25,836 bases of DNA from UBA2253 sp964646985 (GTDB lineage Bacteria > Bacillota_I > Bacilli_A > ML615J-28 > CAG-698). The notes beneath the pieces were generated by a model that saw nothing but the letters and a program-made list of their open reading frames with translations, was not told the origin of the DNA and searched no databases. The DNA lies in assembly GCA_964646985.1 (NCBI GenBank), contig CAZYFI010000016.1, positions 1 to 25,836 on the forward strand, read 5' to 3'. Below are positions 22,920 through 25,836 of this stretch, piece by piece; within the stretch, counting starts at the first letter, position 1, and each line of letters starts with the position of its first letter. A program made the translations under genes and the position numbers.

Positions 22920-23412
22920 GGTAAGTGGATCCTTTCAAACTATTTGCGGCAGATGTTGTGGTAGATAATCCAATTCGATCCGTCGTATATTTTGTTAGTG
23001 CAATCACCCTTGTTTTAAAGATGAAATCATGGATGGACCTGCCATCTTCACGCCCTGAAGAAATGATTCCAGCAATAAAAATATAAAAGCCAAAGGTGAT
23101 AAACGTCAATGTCGCTTTCACAAGTTCTCGCAAAAGCAACAAATACAATTTAGGAACAACATATGTTTTTAAAACAAGTTCTTTTGTATCATAGACTACT
23201 TTTAATTTTTGTACTCTTTTTCCAAAGGTTTGCCCAGGGGAAAACAAATGAGGAATCATCATAACTCCAAAATAACACGCCATAGCAATTGCTAATTTCC
23301 CGAGGGGTAGTATGACACTCACATTATAAATGGCAATCATACTAATCACCATCAATGTGAAAGCCAAAGAAGAATCAATGGAATAAGCCCGAAGGCGTCG
23401 ATCAAAAGTCAT
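22912..23412 (-). CDS. RDD family membrane protein
   Basis: A 166-residue integral membrane protein of the RDD family: RRLRAYSID at the N-terminus (the Arg/Asp motif), two hydrophobic segments (about 15-35 and 38-56), the family's PGQTFGKRVQKLKVV at about 59-74, and another hydrophobic stretch (about 95-117). The family has no single known function; some members are linked to ion exchange or protein export. The ATG has GAGG 6 nt upstream. First gene of the RDD-amylase-DUF1189 operon, overlapping the amylase start by 8 nt. Two small membrane proteins flanking a lipoprotein enzyme suggest a functional unit in the membrane, but nothing in the sequence proves it. Confidence 0.8.
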   Translation of the reverse strand: MTFDRRLRAYSIDSSLAFTLMVISMIAIYNVSVILPLGKLAIAMACYFGVMMIPHLFSPGQTFGKRVQKLKVVYDTKELVLKTYVVPKLYLLLLRELVKATLTFITFGFYIFIAGIISSGREDGRSIHDFIFKTRVIALTKYTTDRIGLSTTTSAANSLKGSTYHD

Positions 23413-23439
23413 ATGTTACCTCAAATTTTATATATGTTT

Positions 23440-23468
23440 AGTTTACTAGTAAACCGGCCTTTTGTCAA
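23440..23468 (-). promoter_or_regulatory. Promoter of the RDD-amylase-DUF1189 operon
   Basis: On the minus strand a perfect TTGACA -35 (23463-23468) is followed after 17 nt by TAAACT (23440-23445). This is the best -35 in the window. The ATG is about 28 nt downstream of the -10. Confidence 0.75.
23441..23454. promoter_or_regulatory. 14-bp perfect palindrome over the -10 box
   Basis: GTTTACTAGTAAAC is a perfect palindrome covering most of the -10 box and part of the spacer of the RDD operon promoter. A dimeric repressor bound here would occlude polymerase. It differs from the TGNAANCSATTNCA elements. Confidence 0.5.
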
Positions 23469-23490
23469 TTGCTTTACAAACCATAAAAAG

Positions 23491-23505
23491 ATGGAAACCA
23501 TTTCG
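23491..23505 (+). promoter_or_regulatory. Operator-like element, copy C
   Basis: ATGGAAACCATTTCG shares 12 consecutive bases with copy B2 of the pullulanase region and the same core motif. It lies about 50 nt upstream of the esterase -10 and just upstream of the -35 of the divergent RDD promoter, so it may serve both operons. Confidence 0.55.
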
Positions 23506-23515
23506 CATTCTCTTT

Positions 23516-23531
23516 GTTCTTTTACAAGAAC
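23516..23531. promoter_or_regulatory. Inverted repeat in the esterase promoter
   Basis: GTTCTT and AAGAAC are perfect 6-bp arms around TTAC. The repeat covers the -35 zone of the esterase promoter, a place suited to repression. It may also be chance in AT-rich DNA. Confidence 0.3.
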
Positions 23532-23536
23532 GATTG

Positions 23537-23545
23537 TGTTATAAT
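23537..23545 (+). promoter_or_regulatory. Extended -10 promoter of the esterase-neopullulanase operon
   Basis: TGTTATAAT is a perfect extended -10 element located about 10 nt before GAGGAG, the ribosome binding site of the ATG at 23564. No strong -35 at standard spacing is seen. Confidence 0.6.
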
Positions 23546-23563
23546 TTTATAAGAGGAGTTATT

Positions 23564-24346
23564 ATGAATCAAATTGAAACTTTTCAAGTGAATATCAAAC
23601 ATTTAAATCGTCCTCGTACTGTTAGAGTTTATCTTCCAAATGCTTATCATGAATCAAGCAACCACTATGATGTCTTATATATGCATGACGGACACAATTT
23701 ATTTACCAAAGAAACAAGTGCCTATCAGCAAATTTGGGATGTTCACACATCACTCAATCAAATAGAAGCACATTATGACAAAAATGTGATTGTTGTCGGG
23801 ATTGATTGTGATCCCGTCCATCGATTAAGTGAATATAGTCCATGGAAAATGCAATCATCGCTTTTTTCAAAAGCCTTCATAGATAGGGAAATTCCTGGAG
23901 GAGAAGGCGATCTCTATTTACAATGGTTAGCTCTTGATTTGGTTTCACAAATTAACACCCGATATCGAACCACGAACATTAATTATATGGCCGGATCTTC
24001 GATGGGGGGATTTCTTTCTCTTTATGCTGGAATCAAATATCCACATATTTTCTCAAAAGTTGGTTGTTTTTCTAGTGCTTTTTGGTTTGCAAGAAAAAAA
24101 TTGCACGGATTTGTACACAATAACCCCGAGCCTAACTTGGGTGTCTATCTAGACGTAGGAACAAAAGAAACAAAGAATTGCTTAAAAAATAGACTTTATT
24201 TGTCTGATACTAAAAAAATCTATCGCCTCTTAACAAAACAAAACTATAAAAATTTAAAAATAATCATCGAAAAAGGAGCAAACCATTCAGAAACATCTTG
24301 GGCAAGAAGATTTCCCATCTTTATAGAATGGTTACTTGAACTATGA
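23564..24346 (+). CDS. Esterase D-type alpha/beta hydrolase
   Basis: A 260-residue putative esterase of the family that includes enterochelin esterase and esterase D. No signal peptide, so cytoplasmic. Seen: VYLPNAYHE and LYMHDGHNLF (oxyanion region) near the N-terminus, the nucleophile elbow GSSMG with Ser146, a likely acid Asp197 in LDVGTKE, and His241 in GANHSETSW completing the triad. The ATG at 23564 has GAGGAG 5 nt upstream; upstream in-frame ATGs lack one. Its TGA stop overlaps the ATG of the neopullulanase (ATGA), so they are translated together. Relatives occur beside alpha-glucan enzymes; removing acyl groups from imported oligosaccharides is one possible role, but the substrate is not evident. 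Confidence 0.85.
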   Translation: MNQIETFQVNIKHLNRPRTVRVYLPNAYHESSNHYDVLYMHDGHNLFTKETSAYQQIWDVHTSLNQIEAHYDKNVIVVGIDCDPVHRLSEYSPWKMQSSLFSKAFIDREIPGGEGDLYLQWLALDLVSQINTRYRTTNINYMAGSSMGGFLSLYAGIKYPHIFSKVGCFSSAFWFARKKLHGFVHNNPEPNLGVYLDVGTKETKNCLKNRLYLSDTKKIYRLLTKQNYKNLKIIIEKGANHSETSWARRFPIFIEWLLEL

Positions 24347-25836
24347 ATTGTGCAGCTATTTTTCATAATCCCAAAAGTAATATGGCTTATGCATTTGACC
24401 ATGAACATTTACATATCTATCTTCAAGTAGGAATGGACGAAGCAATCCAAGTAGAACTGATTGCGGGGGACCCGTTTGATTACCGTTTGGTAAATGGCGT
24501 TTATATTTGGAATGGGAAAGCCAATCCTTTATTAAACATGAGAAAAGCATCCACCGATGGAATTCATGATTTTTGGTTTATTGAATTGCATGTGAAGACA
24601 AGAAGACAAAAGTATGCATTCTTAATACATGGAAAACAAGAAACCTTCTTTTATGGCTGTCGTGATTTCAAACAAGTTACCAAAGACACCAATTGGGATG
24701 ATTTATATGTCTTGTTTGATTATTTTAATTATCCTTATATCAATGACCAGGATTTGATTTCATCTCCTGCTTGGACAAAAAATACCATATGGTATCAAAT
24801 ATTTCCTGAACGTTTTTCTCGCCATCCCATAGACAAAGGCAACTATTTGCCATGGGGAAGTATTGAAGAAGGCATTACCAACCACCACTTCTTTGGAGGC
24901 AATATCCAAGGTATCATTAATAAACTAGATTACATTCATAGTTTAGGGATCACTGGCATTTATTTTACTCCCATTTTTTGGGCTTCTTCTACCCATAAAT
25001 ACGATACCATTGATTATTTTTTAATCGATCCTCAATTTGGTACCAATGATGATTTCAAACAACTAGTTGATGGTTGCCATAAACTTGGAATCAAAGTTAT
25101 GCTTGATGCCGTTTTTAATCACTGTGGATGGTTCCATCCTTTCTTTCAAGATGTCATTCAAAATAAAAAACAATCGAAATATTGGGATTGTTTTTATATT
25201 GAAGATGAAGATTTTATTGATTTTCCACTTGACGATAAGAAGCGACCAAAAATTGATTTTTCGCATCATTATAAATTTCGCACATTTGCAACAACCCCAA
25301 TGATGCCAAAATGGAATGTAAGCAATCCTTTGGTTGAAGCTTACTTGCTCGATGTTGCAAAATATTGGGTACAGGAATTCCATATTGATGGTTGGAGATT
25401 AGATGTTTCTGATGAAGTCAGTCACGCTTTTTGGCGTAAATTTCAAAAAGAAGTAAGAAACATAAACAAAGAAATCTATATTGTTGGTGAAAATTGGGAC
25501 AATGCCAACGCTTGGCTACAAGGGGAACAATTTGATGCTGTCATGAATTATCGTTTGGCTTATACATTATGGAATTATCTTGAAACCCCACAAAAAATAT
25601 CTTCTGAGCAATTCACATATGAAATAAATGCTTTGTTAATTCGCTACCCCAAGAATGTGATGAGTCATATGTTTAATTTAGTTGATTCCCACGATACCCC
25701 AAGAATTTTAACTAGATTAAAGGAAAATATTGGGTTAATGAAAATAGCCTATGTATTTATGTTCTCATTTTCTGGTAGTCCAGCTATTTTCTATGGTGAT
25801 GAAATAGGTTTAAAGGGCAAACATGACCCTGATTGT
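24343..25836 (+). CDS. Cyclomaltodextrinase/neopullulanase/maltogenic amylase (GH13_20), partial at window end
   Basis: 498 codons are present and the frame is still open at the last base, so the C-terminus lies outside. The N-terminal about 120 residues resemble CBM34 (FHNPKSNMAYAFDHEHLHIYL, AGDPFDYR), which in this subfamily forms the dimer and shapes the active site for cyclodextrins and small maltodextrins. The barrel has TIWYQIFPERFSR, FFGGNIQGI, region I DAVFNH, region II GWRLDVSDE with nucleophile Asp354, region III GENWDN with Glu383 and region IV DSHDT with Asp451. No signal peptide: cytoplasmic. It starts with an ATG overlapping the esterase stop. It is a second intracellular enzyme of this general type besides the one at 2629-4467, and may differ in preference for cyclic or branched dextrins. 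Confidence 0.92.
   Translation, partial: MNCAAIFHNPKSNMAYAFDHEHLHIYLQVGMDEAIQVELIAGDPFDYRLVNGVYIWNGKANPLLNMRKASTDGIHDFWFIELHVKTRRQKYAFLIHGKQETFFYGCRDFKQVTKDTNWDDLYVLFDYFNYPYINDQDLISSPAWTKNTIWYQIFPERFSRHPIDKGNYLPWGSIEEGITNHHFFGGNIQGIINKLDYIHSLGITGIYFTPIFWASSTHKYDTIDYFLIDPQFGTNDDFKQLVDGCHKLGIKVMLDAVFNHCGWFHPFFQDVIQNKKQSKYWDCFYIEDEDFIDFPLDDKKRPKIDFSHHYKFRTFATTPMMPKWNVSNPLVEAYLLDVAKYWVQEFHIDGWRLDVSDEVSHAFWRKFQKEVRNINKEIYIVGENWDNANAWLQGEQFDAVMNYRLAYTLWNYLETPQKISSEQFTYEINALLIRYPKNVMSHMFNLVDSHDTPRILTRLKENIGLMKIAYVFMFSFSGSPAIFYGDEIGLKGKHDPDC

Noticed and set aside
24356..24550. 64-residue minus-strand frame opposite the neopullulanase start
   Set aside because: The plus strand carries a continuous GH13_20 frame with CBM34-like sequence over the same bases.
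1..25836. CRISPR arrays, insertion sequences, tRNA or rRNA genes
   Set aside because: No regularly spaced repeats, no transposase-like frames with terminal inverted repeats, and no tRNA or rRNA sequence were recognised on either strand.

Overview
The window is AT-rich, gene-dense DNA read with the standard stop code. Tryptophan is encoded by TGG throughout, and TGA ends the esterase gene in an ATGA overlap with the next gene. Strong AGGAGG-type ribosome binding sites, lipoprotein signal peptides, a MalEFG-type sugar importer and DUF1189/RDD membrane proteins point to the Bacillota/Mollicutes side, possibly an Acholeplasma- or Izemoplasma-like lineage. That placement is an inference; no rRNA or tRNA gene is present to test it.

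Almost the whole window is one starch/maltodextrin utilisation locus. From left to right it holds: a GH9-family glycosidase cut short by an in-frame TGA (25-1638, minus); a pirin-like cupin (1770-2600, plus), probably unrelated to starch; then a long minus-strand gene run read from 17392 down to 2629. That run encodes a surface starch-binding protein, MalE, MalF, MalG, a GH13_31 alpha-glucosidase, MalQ, glycogen/maltodextrin phosphorylase and a neopullulanase-like GH13 enzyme. Divergent from it is a secreted pullulanase (17670-20453, plus). Next is a three-gene minus-strand operon: RDD membrane protein, lipoprotein alpha-amylase, DUF1189 membrane protein (23412 down to 20492). Last is a plus-strand pair: a GxSxG esterase and a GH13_20-type cyclomaltodextrinase/neopullulanase that runs off the window end.

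How it fits together (inference from families): pullulanase and lipoprotein amylase cut starch or glycogen outside the membrane. A surface protein with four CBM41-like modules holds the polymer. MalE/F/G import maltodextrins, using an ATPase that is not in the window. MalQ, the phosphorylase, the alpha-glucosidase and the neopullulanases convert them to glucose and glucose-1-phosphate. The layout works like a Gram-positive or wall-less analogue of the Bacteroidetes Sus system.

The most notable signals are: five copies of a LacI-family-like operator (core TGNAANCSATTNCA), four of them in the divergent promoter region with the two identical copies 84 bp apart; a shared C-terminal Lys-Gly-Cys + hydrophobic + Arg/Lys tail on both non-lipoprotein secreted proteins, suggesting an uncharacterised surface-anchoring signal; a MalF with a roughly 355-residue extracytoplasmic insert; an ABAB four-module starch-binding protein; a malE-malF intergenic hairpin resembling the stabilising element of E. 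coli; and a terminator-like hairpin between malG and the catabolic genes.
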